A DNA stretch of 64,000 bases, taken from contig CAUJNA010003248.1 of assembly GCA_963377175.1 (NCBI GenBank), positions 696,710-760,709 on the forward strand, written 5' to 3'. Numbering within the stretch: the first letter of the stretch is position 1; each line of letters begins with the position of its first letter. The position numbers and the translations under genes were made by a program. The notes beneath the pieces are model-generated. The model saw nothing but the letters and a program-made list of their open reading frames with translations. It searched no databases and was not told the origin of the DNA. This DNA comes from Effrenium voratum. Taxonomy: Eukaryota > Sar > Dinophyceae > Suessiales > Symbiodiniaceae. Of this stretch, positions 54,100 through 61,932 are shown in pieces.

Positions 54100-55674
54100 G
54101 CCATGAAAGCCTCGATCCTTCAATCCTCGCAACACCATCGTGTCAGCAGTGGTTAGGTCCCCGAAACTTACCACGTCATGCGCAGCAGCACCACCTTTGC
54201 GGCGAAGCTTGACATTCTCCATTTTCGCACGCTGGCAGTGCGGGCAATAGGGGTTCTTCGGGAGATGGGTAAGCATATGGCGAAGCGTCGTAGCATCTGC
54301 CCGCCATTCAGCCTCTGTGCGGAGTCCGGAGAGAAAGTTTATCTCGACAATGTCACCATCATCCCCTTCCCCCGGGCCAGGAAAAGGTGGTGAGCGGCTA
54401 TCGCCCTCACCCCCCTGTTCCGCCTTTCCGGGAAGAGCAACGGTCTCGCACTTGACCCGAAACCACGTTTCACCCGTCCAAGGGACATCAGATGCTATCG
54501 CATGCTGATCTCTTTCGGATAACTCCCAAAGACTATCAACCAGCACCTCATGGGTAACCCCATTTCGATGAACGACAGTTTTCCTGTAGTTGTCCAATCG
54601 ATCAACTCCAACGGGGCAATCATCGCCTATTGGCACAAACTTTGCTTTGCGCGGAAGCCGGTGCTCCTTCACAACATGGCCCGACCGCTCAGTGCGCCAG
54701 GTGTCCTGTAGCTCACTCTTGGCCGCAAGCTCAGACCTACACAGCGGAATCTCGCTGGTCTCAAGCCCTCGATACGCCGCCCCGGGGGCAGGCATAGCAG
54801 GGATTGGCTCAGCATCATCAAGAGTGGGAGAAACGAACTGAGTGTCACCATGAGGAAGATATGGCACGTTGTTGATGACATCCAATGTCACCGTCCGGCC
54901 CGAAGGACACGTGAGAGTGGGCTTGCAACCTGCAGCCCATACAAACGAATATCCCATATCCATACAACGACCGACCAGATCCATTGGGCAACCAGTATCT
55001 ACCAGCCACCTCACCCCATCGTATCCAACAGGTGCAGCAACCTTCTGAGTGTACTTCGGCTTTCGTACAACTCGATGTCCCCGCACATCACCAGGGTTGG
55101 TATCGATGTCCTCGTCATTGTCTAGGAGCACTTGGGCATGAACAGCCGCTGCTCTTATCAGAGCACTTTGAACTTCCCTAGCAATTCTCTTGCGCGAAGG
55201 GAACTTAATCGCATTTGGATGGCTGTATCCAGCCTCACGGCAACGATTCACGACCCTACCCGTATTGTCATTCTCAATCGAGACAACAAACACATCAGGA
55301 AGATCGGGAATCTTGACCCTGAGAGGTTCCCTACCGGGACCCTTCGGGACGTACTTGTTCCTCCAGGAGAGTACAGCCTCCGCATCATCGCAATACCAAA
55401 ACGTCGTCTTGGTATCACTTCGTCTTGGGAGTCTCCCGAACAAGGTTGCTCGGCGATCACTAAAGTTCACCCCGACATCCTCGATTACGGTCCCATTTGC
55501 GTCAACTGTCCGTCTCCAGATGACTTGGTCCCAGTTAGGACCCCCACCGGTAGTGCCGGAGAAGAACAATGCGCCTCGCTCGCTTTTCTCCCAACTGCTA
55601 ACGCAAGGAGGGAGGCAACCCGGTGCAGACCCACCGGTAGCTGGGGCAGCAGCCCACACAGCGGGACACGCCAC
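54097..55674 (-). CDS. pol: Protease, repeat module 1 and integrase N-terminal half
   Basis: No ATG near its start; the frame is open upstream into the end of gag and is -1 relative to gag, so expression by frameshifting is likely. The aspartic protease active site is WLVDTGCPMDLVG (DTG 226-228, numbering from the GTG at 55674). Repeat module 1 follows (DTWRTERSGHVVKEHRLPRK ... WTGETWF, about 324-405). The integrase zinc-binding region is H466, H470, C477, C480 (LTHLPKNPYCPHCQRAKM), then the first core strand SFGDLTTADTMV. A TAA at 54097-54099 ends the frame in the integrase core; the same frame continues with integrase-like AIVFYDLATDYLEVLPVQS up to the G7 run. Confidence 0.87.
   Translation of the reverse strand: MACPAVWAAAPATGGSAPGCLPPCVSSWEKSERGALFFSGTTGGGPNWDQVIWRRTVDANGTVIEDVGVNFSDRRATLFGRLPRRSDTKTTFWYCDDAEAVLSWRNKYVPKGPGREPLRVKIPDLPDVFVVSIENDNTGRVVNRCREAGYSHPNAIKFPSRKRIAREVQSALIRAAAVHAQVLLDNDEDIDTNPGDVRGHRVVRKPKYTQKVAAPVGYDGVRWLVDTGCPMDLVGRCMDMGYSFVWAAGCKPTLTCPSGRTVTLDVINNVPYLPHGDTQFVSPTLDDAEPIPAMPAPGAAYRGLETSEIPLCRSELAAKSELQDTWRTERSGHVVKEHRLPRKAKFVPIGDDCPVGVDRLDNYRKTVVHRNGVTHEVLVDSLWELSERDQHAIASDVPWTGETWFRVKCETVALPGKAEQGGEGDSRSPPFPGPGEGDDGDIVEINFLSGLRTEAEWRADATTLRHMLTHLPKNPYCPHCQRAKMENVKLRRKGGAAAHDVVSFGDLTTADTMVLRGLKDRGFHG
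54389..54411. repeat. Nine-pair hairpin with TATC loop
   Basis: GGTGAG plus GGC pairs with GCC plus CTCACC around TATC, with one bulged C at 54395. Confidence 0.85.
54511..54532. repeat. Hairpin TCTTT-c-GGA / TAAC / TCC-c-AAAGA
   Basis: Eight base pairs with a single C-C mismatch around TAAC; it lies 19 bases from another TANC hairpin at 54492 (ATGC stem, with outer ATCAG/CTGAT). Confidence 0.8.
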
Positions 55675-55712
55675 AACAGTACGGTTGGCCTCAGGGTAAC
55701 GGCCCGCCCCGC

Positions 55713-58700
55713 CTAAATATCCGTCAATCCTTGAGCGGGGCTGTCGAGACGCCTCGCCTCCCTATCGGGAGGACTGGGCGTGGGCGATCTAGGGGTATCC
55801 CCCTCTTCATCCTCAACAACCGGACCAGCAGTGGAACGAGGCGTAATGGGCTTCGTGCCTGGTGGTGGCTTCTGATGCAGGTACTTGCACGGCTGAGCTG
55901 TGCATTTGCCATACATCCAGTCGTAGCAGTATCCGAAGAACATAGGCTTGTCCCTAACGGGCCTATCGCCAGTCCTCGGCGTAGAGGGCTTGTCGTGCTC
56001 AAACCTGCATTCCCGACCATATTGACACTTCCCAGTCTTCGTATACTCCCAGCACGCCCGATCAGCAGGCCCAGCAGGGGACTGTCTTCTCGGCGACTTG
56101 GAAAACGGCGTGCGCTTATCCCTCTGACTGCCTCTTCCAGGAGAAGCTCTGTCTCTCTGACTGCTCCTTCCGGGTGAAGATGATCTCGGCTTCCCGTCAG
56201 GTCTCCCATCCCTTCCGGACCTAACGGACCTTGAAGGGCTGGGATCACTCTTCCTGGCAAGTGGGTCGTACCGCCGCACTACACCGGGAGCACCAGGATG
56301 TCGATCCCTTTCACGGGATTGAGAGCCCGATCGTGACCTCTGCTCATGAAAGGTCTGGTACATCTGAAGCGTGTTCTGGCGCTTTTGCCATCGTTCGACA
56401 CAGTCCTGACAAGCCTTATAAAGCCACGCGAATGACCTAACGGTCACATCGCGATCCCACCTCTCGATGTCGGGCCGCATACAGCGTAGATGACGAACGT
56501 TCTCGATGAACACAGCTAACAGTACCCCATCATCGATCTTCTTCCTAATCCCAGAAATGAGATTGTCCCAGGTGCTCAGATAACTCCGGAGCCTTGCTTC
56601 ATCATCAGAGTGACCCGTCTGCCGGCACTTGAGACTGGTCAACTCAGCAATCTTGAAGGTCTGGTCGTCCTCGACTCCAGTCTGCAGGTGGTTCAGCAGA
56701 AGCTTCAAGATCTGCCTCCCCTTGATACCCTGAGGGGGATTCATATTCTGAGCGGCTTCGGTCAGGCGATTCATCTTGTCCCTAACAGCCCTGGTCTTGA
56801 TGCACTCCCTGATAGCACTCGTGAAGTTTGAATCCAAAATCGGGTACTTGCAGGGTCCGCCAAGAGCATCATAGTCGAGTCTCTCAGTCTCTGAAATCCA
56901 CGCTAACGCGTAGTCAGAGTCAAAGCTGAAAGCGTTCCTGACCCTCTCCTTGATCTCTGAAAGCCACTCCCGCAGCTTATCAGCTGTCGGCTCAGCAGGC
57001 AGCACGATTGTGTTGCACTTGTGATGGAACCGGTCCTTATCGACAACGGTGGAAATAAGAGCCCCTATCGGGGTACACGAGGTAATCCTGCAACTTTCAC
57101 ACAGTCTAGCAGGCATAGGGCAGCAAACTTCACACGCCCTCATTCCACAACCAACGCAAGGAACAAGAGGGAAACCAGGCTCAGGGATCCTGTTACACTT
57201 AGTGCACCTGTCCCGTCCATCATCTCCCCTCAAGGCTTCAGGGAGAAGACCACCATCTCCCTGCCTACCGGCACCATTCACACTATAGCCGAGGCTAAGA
57301 CCCGGCCCAAGGTTACCACCGCTCGCAACACTTGAGGGGTAACCCGTGGCATTGCTAGACTGACTAACGCCAGCGCCAACCCCTTGGTGACTAACGCCAC
57401 CTCCGTAGGCAGGACCATAGAAGCTGGAACCACACTGATTGTTCCCAATTCCATGAGTATCCGCAGCACTACCGTGGAACCCAGGCGCTCCACCAGGGTA
57501 ACCCCCGGTAGGAGCCCCTCCACTCGGGCCTCCAGAAGGCCCAGCGGGATCTTGGCCTCCACCATAAGGCCCAGGACCTGGTGGTGGAGCTGGGGCATGT
57601 CCATGACCACCACTTCCGCTCCCACCTTGACCAGGTGGTCCGCCTTGCCCACCACCTCCCCCGGGAGGAGGAGGAGGGGGCGGTCCAGCTTGCGCGCGCT
57701 CATGCCGAATATTGCAGCGCGCACATCGCTCAAGGCCGTCACTTCCAAAGTAGCTGTGATTCTCACAGACGTGAGTCCCACAATCCGTGCAGAAATACAT
57801 GGAGACCTCCTGAGCATTCTTGCGACATGCCCAGCATTTCATTTTCAAGAACTGACAATTGTAACAGTCCCCGTCGTCACCACGGCAAAGCCCGCAGAAC
57901 TCACGACTGCATGTCACACACGAGAATTCAGCGTTCGGGTGCCTACGGTCGTTGGGATCATCGAGGGCACAAATCTTCGGCGCGTCTGGGCCATCGCCGC
58001 TGGGAGCCCCTCTTGCAGCCGGCGCTGAGGCCTGTCCACGAGCTCCAGCGGTCCCTCGCCTATCGCCGGGACTCTGGGTGTCGGCGCTGGCTCTACTCCC
58101 AGGAGTCCTCCACTCATCACCAGGACTCTGGATGTCGGCATGAACCCTATTACCCCCACCACCTCCTGAATGACGACCTGGGTTCGGAGAGACGTTCCCG
58201 CTATCGCGGATTGGCCTATCAAAACTCGGAGAGACGCTCCCGCTATCGCGGATCGGCCTCTCCCCCCTCGGTTGTCGACTCCGGACCTCAGATCCCCTAT
58301 CGGGGACGGCAGCAGGCCTCGGGCTCCTATTCCTACCCGCATCCCTATTGGGGGAAATAGAAACGTCCCCCCTTGCGCGCGCGCGGGGACCACCCCTTGC
58401 ACGCTCCGGTGGCGAATGCGACCTGTCAGGCAACCCCCGAACCCTCCTGCTCCTGCTGTCGGACCTCTCCCTAACGGGATTGATGGGATGCCTGTCTGCG
58501 CGAGAAGGATCGACCCTATCGGGCACATTCGGCAAAACATGATCAGGCAAAACAACGCCTCCGCCTGGTCTCACCGGCAGGCCAGTACCCCGGCCGTCAC
58601 CTTCCCCTGGTGTAGGCGTCGGTGACCTGATCCTATGTCCTTGCCCCGCAAATGCATGGTAACCAACATTCCGTCTTTCTCTGGGTTGTGGAGGAGCTTC

Positions 58701-61490
58701 ATTAATCTGCTGGACACCCTGAATAATGCCAGCAGCCTCGTCAAATTGACCCTCCATCTCAAAGAGCTGGGACATGATTCTGTTGTTCGCGGCGCTAAGG
58801 TTACGCACGTTGCCATCGATAGCGCTGACTCTCCGCATAACACCTTCAAGTGTACTCCGGAATGTGCCGAGTTCCCGCCTAACGGCAGGCTGCACTTGGT
58901 CACTGCTTGCAGGAAGATTACGGATCTGTCCTTGGATGCCATCAACGACCCGATTCACAATTGCCGATCTCGCTTCATACTGTTCAACATGTGACTTCAC
59001 GGTCTCAAACCTTGAAATGATGTCGTCATGATCCCGACGTTGACGTTGAATTCCTCGAGCCAGATCCTGCATCTTCCGATTGATCTCGTCAATAGCCTCA
59101 TGCCAGTCCTGCGGGGAATCATGTTCTGATGGTCTATCGACCTCCTGAGAACCCCTTCCACTCTGCAGTCTCGACACTCGATTAACAAGACGAGTGTGCT
59201 CTTCTTTGATCCCTTCAATAGATTCAGAGGCCCACTTGGCAAATGTCTCGTGTTCAAGGAGAGCTTTCTCGATCTTCAGGTTTAACTCCCTGAAATTTGC
59301 ATCCACTACACTGCCGCTGGCCCTATCGGACGGATGCGCGACAGGATTCGGGTTCCATACACCTGCTGGTGTCCGCATCCCAACGGTTTTCTCTACCGAG
59401 AACATCCGTTTCTCAAGCTTGTCCAAATCCTTAAGGATCTCGTCCTCAGAAGCAGCATGGCTTCTGCGGGCAGCCTCACTATTCTCCTGAATCATCAGGC
59501 GAAGCCGATCAGTCGATGCCTCATTGTCCCTGACAGATTCATGGACCTCGTGGGACAGTAGGTTAATCCTCTGCTCCACGACCTCGGCTTGCTCATCAAT
59601 GGCTTGCCTCACAATGGCCTTGCTATCGGGAATAACTTCCCTTGCGAACCGCTGAACTATCATTCGCATCCTCCCGGCATCAGATTGAGTCGCAACCTCA
59701 GCTGCCAGTCGATCGACCTTGTCCTTCGTCTGTTGATTCTCGTCGCTCCATTCCCTTCGCATGGAACTCATCAGTAACCTGATTTGGTCAGCGAAAATAT
59801 GGAACGCATTCGCGACTGAGCCAGAAACCTCACCTCTCTCGAGCATCTCCTGGATGTGCAAATCGAACACCTCCTTTGCCCTAGCGTCACCTGATTCACC
59901 GGAAGAATGAGACCTGAGTGCTGGAGGAGTCGATATCTCGATCCTCTCAGGAGCCCCACTAGCTCTAGCATATCTTCTGGGGTCATCCACAGGACTATCA
60001 CCAATCCCAGATGGCCTGCTAGGAATAGACCCCCTTTTACGGCTATCGCCGGAACAGGGATCAACATGAGACGCACGAGACTCGGGTGTAGAGTGGATGT
60101 GAACATCAGCAGGATCGGGCATCTCCTCATCCTGCAGAGCCAAGCCCATTGGTGAGGGGCTAGCCCTCCTCGCCTTTGACCTATCGGTCTCAGCGGCGAG
60201 AGGTGACGGTCTTTTCGCAGAAACACTACGGTCCCTGGCGGTCGAGCCCCATTGAGGTGTGAACTCGTTGCTGGACCTTAGCGTTTCAAGGTCACTGGTA
60301 TCTCGCCCTAACGGGCTAGCGATCGACGGATGATCCTCGATTCCGAGTGCATCGGCAAGCCGGCCATCTCTTGCACCTCTCCCAACGACATCGGCAACCC
60401 GCTCAGTGACTCTCGGCGAACCAGTAACCCGGTTCGAGTTCACGTCTCTCTGATTTAACGGACCTCCAACCGTAATGTTGGGAAAAGGGGGAACATTCGG
60501 GGTATCACCAATCGCCGGGGGACCTACCGGTCCCTCACGGTCATGGATGGCCTCCAATCCCCGAAGAACTTCCCGACTGTCCCTGGCTCTCTCTCTCTCG
60601 CTTCGGGCATCCCTGTCAACGCGAAGGTCCCTGGCGGCTCCACGAGAGAGGCTCCTGGGCCTCGCAGCATCACGGATCCTAGCTTTTCGTCGTGGTTGGT
60701 CCTCCTCCTCATCACGGCGATCCGCAAATGCGGCATACTCGTCATCATCATCGACCTCAAACTTGGCAGCGGCGGGACTAGTCCTTGCAGTCGCACGGCT
60801 GCCTGCATTTCGGCGCGAATGGCTCTCCTCCTCATCCGCAAAATTGTAACCCTCGCCATCATAAGACTCAGATTTGGCAGTATTAGGTTTGGGCCTACCG
60901 GCATCAGATCCCTGCTTTGAGCTACTGCCCCAACCTGCGGTTGATTTCAACAGATCATCGTATCCGAAGTCCGTGAATTTCCGCTCCTCGTGCTCATCAA
61001 ACTGACCTGGATTCTGAGAACCAGTGGATCGGCCCGGGATACCTCCCGGAGCCAGAACCATAGTCCCTGGTCCCTGCGGCCTATTCTCAAACTCATCCGA
61101 GACCTGCGACTCACCTGGAACAAGAGATCTCGGAGGTCGAACCGGCATGGCCTCCGGGTCGTCCGAATGAGGGCGGGCCATGTCCATCGCCATGCTGATG
61201 AAGTCAAAATGTCCACGCCTGTGACCTGATTCAGAGCCACTCCTATCGGAGTAAACCCTTCTCTGCTCGTCATCAGTGGCCTGGCGGAAAATACGATCGT
61301 CTCCATCGTCGGCGTACCTGCCACGGCCCCTGGGTGTATCCCTACCGGGATCTTCACCCCTGCGGTCCTGACCTGCCGAACCTGCTTCGAAATCCTCGTA
61401 GTCATAGTCCGGTAGGTCCTCACCTGAGCGGAGGCCACCTAGGATGGCCTCCTCATCCACGACGCTCCTTCGAGATCGTGGGGTCGACAT
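55713..61490 (-). CDS. gag: Giant copia-type Gag
   Basis: 1925 codons from the ATG at 61488-61490 to TAG at 55713-55715; usual copia gags have 300-500. N-terminal third is Arg/Asp/Ser-rich and disordered. A long coiled-coil region follows (DIQEMLERGEVSG to KRMFSVEKTVG). After an Arg/Pro/Gly-rich stretch come two Cys clusters (CVTCSREFCGLCRG to CARC; and CTKCNRIPEPGFPLVPCVGC to CESC), RING/B-box-like in spacing. A helical capsid-like region (REWLSEIKERVRNAFSFD to KACQDCVERWQKRQ) resembles copia capsid folds in length and position. Two CCCH zinc fingers (C-x8-C-x5-C-x3-H and C-x7-C-x4-C-x3-H, about 1813-1872) replace the usual CCHC knuckle. Upstream GTG/TTG codons are open but the ATG is the natural start. 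Confidence 0.85.
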   Translation of the reverse strand: MSTPRSRRSVVDEEAILGGLRSGEDLPDYDYEDFEAGSAGQDRRGEDPGRDTPRGRGRYADDGDDRIFRQATDDEQRRVYSDRSGSESGHRRGHFDFISMAMDMARPHSDDPEAMPVRPPRSLVPGESQVSDEFENRPQGPGTMVLAPGGIPGRSTGSQNPGQFDEHEERKFTDFGYDDLLKSTAGWGSSSKQGSDAGRPKPNTAKSESYDGEGYNFADEEESHSRRNAGSRATARTSPAAAKFEVDDDDEYAAFADRRDEEEDQPRRKARIRDAARPRSLSRGAARDLRVDRDARSERERARDSREVLRGLEAIHDREGPVGPPAIGDTPNVPPFPNITVGGPLNQRDVNSNRVTGSPRVTERVADVVGRGARDGRLADALGIEDHPSIASPLGRDTSDLETLRSSNEFTPQWGSTARDRSVSAKRPSPLAAETDRSKARRASPSPMGLALQDEEMPDPADVHIHSTPESRASHVDPCSGDSRKRGSIPSRPSGIGDSPVDDPRRYARASGAPERIEISTPPALRSHSSGESGDARAKEVFDLHIQEMLERGEVSGSVANAFHIFADQIRLLMSSMRREWSDENQQTKDKVDRLAAEVATQSDAGRMRMIVQRFAREVIPDSKAIVRQAIDEQAEVVEQRINLLSHEVHESVRDNEASTDRLRLMIQENSEAARRSHAASEDEILKDLDKLEKRMFSVEKTVGMRTPAGVWNPNPVAHPSDRASGSVVDANFRELNLKIEKALLEHETFAKWASESIEGIKEEHTRLVNRVSRLQSGRGSQEVDRPSEHDSPQDWHEAIDEINRKMQDLARGIQRQRRDHDDIISRFETVKSHVEQYEARSAIVNRVVDGIQGQIRNLPASSDQVQPAVRRELGTFRSTLEGVMRRVSAIDGNVRNLSAANNRIMSQLFEMEGQFDEAAGIIQGVQQINEAPPQPRERRNVGYHAFAGQGHRIRSPTPTPGEGDGRGTGLPVRPGGGVVLPDHVLPNVPDRVDPSRADRHPINPVRERSDSRSRRVRGLPDRSHSPPERARGGPRARARGDVSISPNRDAGRNRSPRPAAVPDRGSEVRSRQPRGERPIRDSGSVSPSFDRPIRDSGNVSPNPGRHSGGGGGNRVHADIQSPGDEWRTPGSRASADTQSPGDRRGTAGARGQASAPAARGAPSGDGPDAPKICALDDPNDRRHPNAEFSCVTCSREFCGLCRGDDGDCYNCQFLKMKCWACRKNAQEVSMYFCTDCGTHVCENHSYFGSDGLERCARCNIRHERAQAGPPPPPPPGGGGGQGGPPGQGGSGSGGHGHAPAPPPGPGPYGGGQDPAGPSGGPSGGAPTGGYPGGAPGFHGSAADTHGIGNNQCGSSFYGPAYGGGVSHQGVGAGVSQSSNATGYPSSVASGGNLGPGLSLGYSVNGAGRQGDGGLLPEALRGDDGRDRCTKCNRIPEPGFPLVPCVGCGMRACEVCCPMPARLCESCRITSCTPIGALISTVVDKDRFHHKCNTIVLPAEPTADKLREWLSEIKERVRNAFSFDSDYALAWISETERLDYDALGGPCKYPILDSNFTSAIRECIKTRAVRDKMNRLTEAAQNMNPPQGIKGRQILKLLLNHLQTGVEDDQTFKIAELTSLKCRQTGHSDDEARLRSYLSTWDNLISGIRKKIDDGVLLAVFIENVRHLRCMRPDIERWDRDVTVRSFAWLYKACQDCVERWQKRQNTLQMYQTFHEQRSRSGSQSRERDRHPGAPGVVRRYDPLARKSDPSPSRSVRSGRDGRPDGKPRSSSPGRSSQRDRASPGRGSQRDKRTPFSKSPRRQSPAGPADRACWEYTKTGKCQYGRECRFEHDKPSTPRTGDRPVRDKPMFFGYCYDWMYGKCTAQPCKYLHQKPPPGTKPITPRSTAGPVVEDEEGDTPRSPTPSPPDREARRLDSPAQGLTDI
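60519..60534. repeat. Hairpin GGGACC-TACC-GGTCCC
   Basis: A perfect 6-bp stem around the TACC variant loop inside gag. Confidence 0.85.
61034..61049. repeat. Hairpin CCGGGA-TACC-TCCCGG
   Basis: A perfect 6-bp stem whose loop-closing pair is A-T, showing that the loop, not a fixed CC/GG closing pair, is the common part. Confidence 0.85.
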
Positions 61491-61544
61491 AGAGCTTGTA
61501 GTTGATGGTCTCAAGCGCGTAGGAAAGTCCTACGGCTGATAACC
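61491..61544 (-). promoter_or_regulatory. 5' leader with candidate primer-binding site
   Basis: Directly after the 5' LTR, element sense reads GGTTATCAGCCGTAGGAC (61544 downward). It does not start TGG, so 3'-CCA priming is not obvious. GGTTAT is how the Drosophila copia site, which pairs with an internal half of initiator tRNA-Met, begins. The complement GGCUGAUAACC has the form of an anticodon loop. The tRNA is not identified. Confidence 0.35.
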
Positions 61545-61927
61545 TGTGATTCGGGCACGAGCCTGTGCCCAGGCAATGGGTATGTTGGGGTAAACAAGCC
61601 ACAAAAGAAAGGTTCCCCAAAAGCAAACCAATCCCCGGTCCCAAAGATCAGGGTTTCCCACACACCAGAGAACAACAACCAAAAGGAAACAAACCAAAAG
61701 AGAAAAGGGTTAACCCGCAACCTTGGTCGACAACAGGCCGCACGACTGGTCCCTACCAACCTGGCGGCGGCCCGAGGTCTCTTTCCCCCCCGAGATGCCG
61801 TCGGTCGACGCAGGGGTTCGGCGACGCCCATTCGAGGCGCGACGGAACCCAAAACTTGAGCCAAAACACCACAGGTCGGTCACTAACGCGACGTCCCTGA
61901 TGATGATATGAACCATGGCTAATCACA
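61545..61927 (-). repeat. 5' LTR of copia element
   Basis: 383 bp, TGTGATT to AATCACA, the partner of 38190-38573. Contains CTTGAGCCAAAA at 61855-61866, about 60-73 nt from the LTR's sense 5' end. Confidence 0.95.
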
Positions 61928-61932
61928 TAGAG
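61928..61932. repeat. Target site duplication TAGAG (right)
   Basis: Matches 38185-38189 exactly. Confidence 0.9.

Larger units (their letters stand above)
38895..61351 (-). repeat. Dispersed hairpins with a conserved TANC tetraloop
   Basis: Each site is a perfect inverted repeat around TAAC, TATC or TACC (+ strand); stem sequences differ. Examples with stem, by start: 39111 AGCC, 39339 GGTCC, 40616 ACTTCC, 41676 GTGCC, 42123 GGGA, 43249 CTTCC, 43811 ATCCC, 44000 TCGC, 45003 CGCC, 45368 CGATC, 46395 GACC, 48575 TGCC, 48644 ACCC, 48688 AAGGC, 48729 TCCTG, 48875 GAGAG, 49534 TGGGC, 52209 GGGA, 52322 CGCC, 53465 TCCC, 53776 TGCC, 54492 ATGC, 54550 ATGGG, 55757 CCTCCC, 56433 TGACC, 56900 ACGC, 57262 TGCC, 58198 CCGC, 58293 TCCCC, 59628 GGGAA, 60040 CGGC, 60178 GACC, 60305 GCCC, 60519 GGGACC, 61034 CCGGGA, 61239 ACTCC, 61338 ATCCC. 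Three-base stems include 39084, 42173, 48025, 48066, 51828, 58877 and 60893. I counted 63 by eye; the list is not exhaustive. Confidence 0.9.
38190..61927 (-). mobile_element. Giant Ty1/copia-type LTR retrotransposon, 23.7 kb
   Basis: A complete insertion: 5-bp TAGAG duplication, two near-identical LTRs, an AGGGGGG polypurine tract abutting the 3' LTR, and an internal region of about 23 kb. Domain order gag, protease, integrase, reverse transcriptase, RNase H is that of Ty1/copia (Pseudoviridae), not Ty3. Usual copia elements are 5-6 kb. Extra length comes from a 1925-aa gag, methyltransferase-like and dUTPase domains inserted between integrase and reverse transcriptase, and about 9 kb of additional reading frames after RNase H. 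Several lesions in pol suggest that this copy is not autonomous. Confidence 0.93.

Noticed and set aside
38895..61351. TAAC/TATC motifs as intron branch points
   Set aside because: The motif reads TANC on the strand opposite to element transcription, sits in open frames without acceptors, and is defined by flanking inverted repeats, which branch points do not need.
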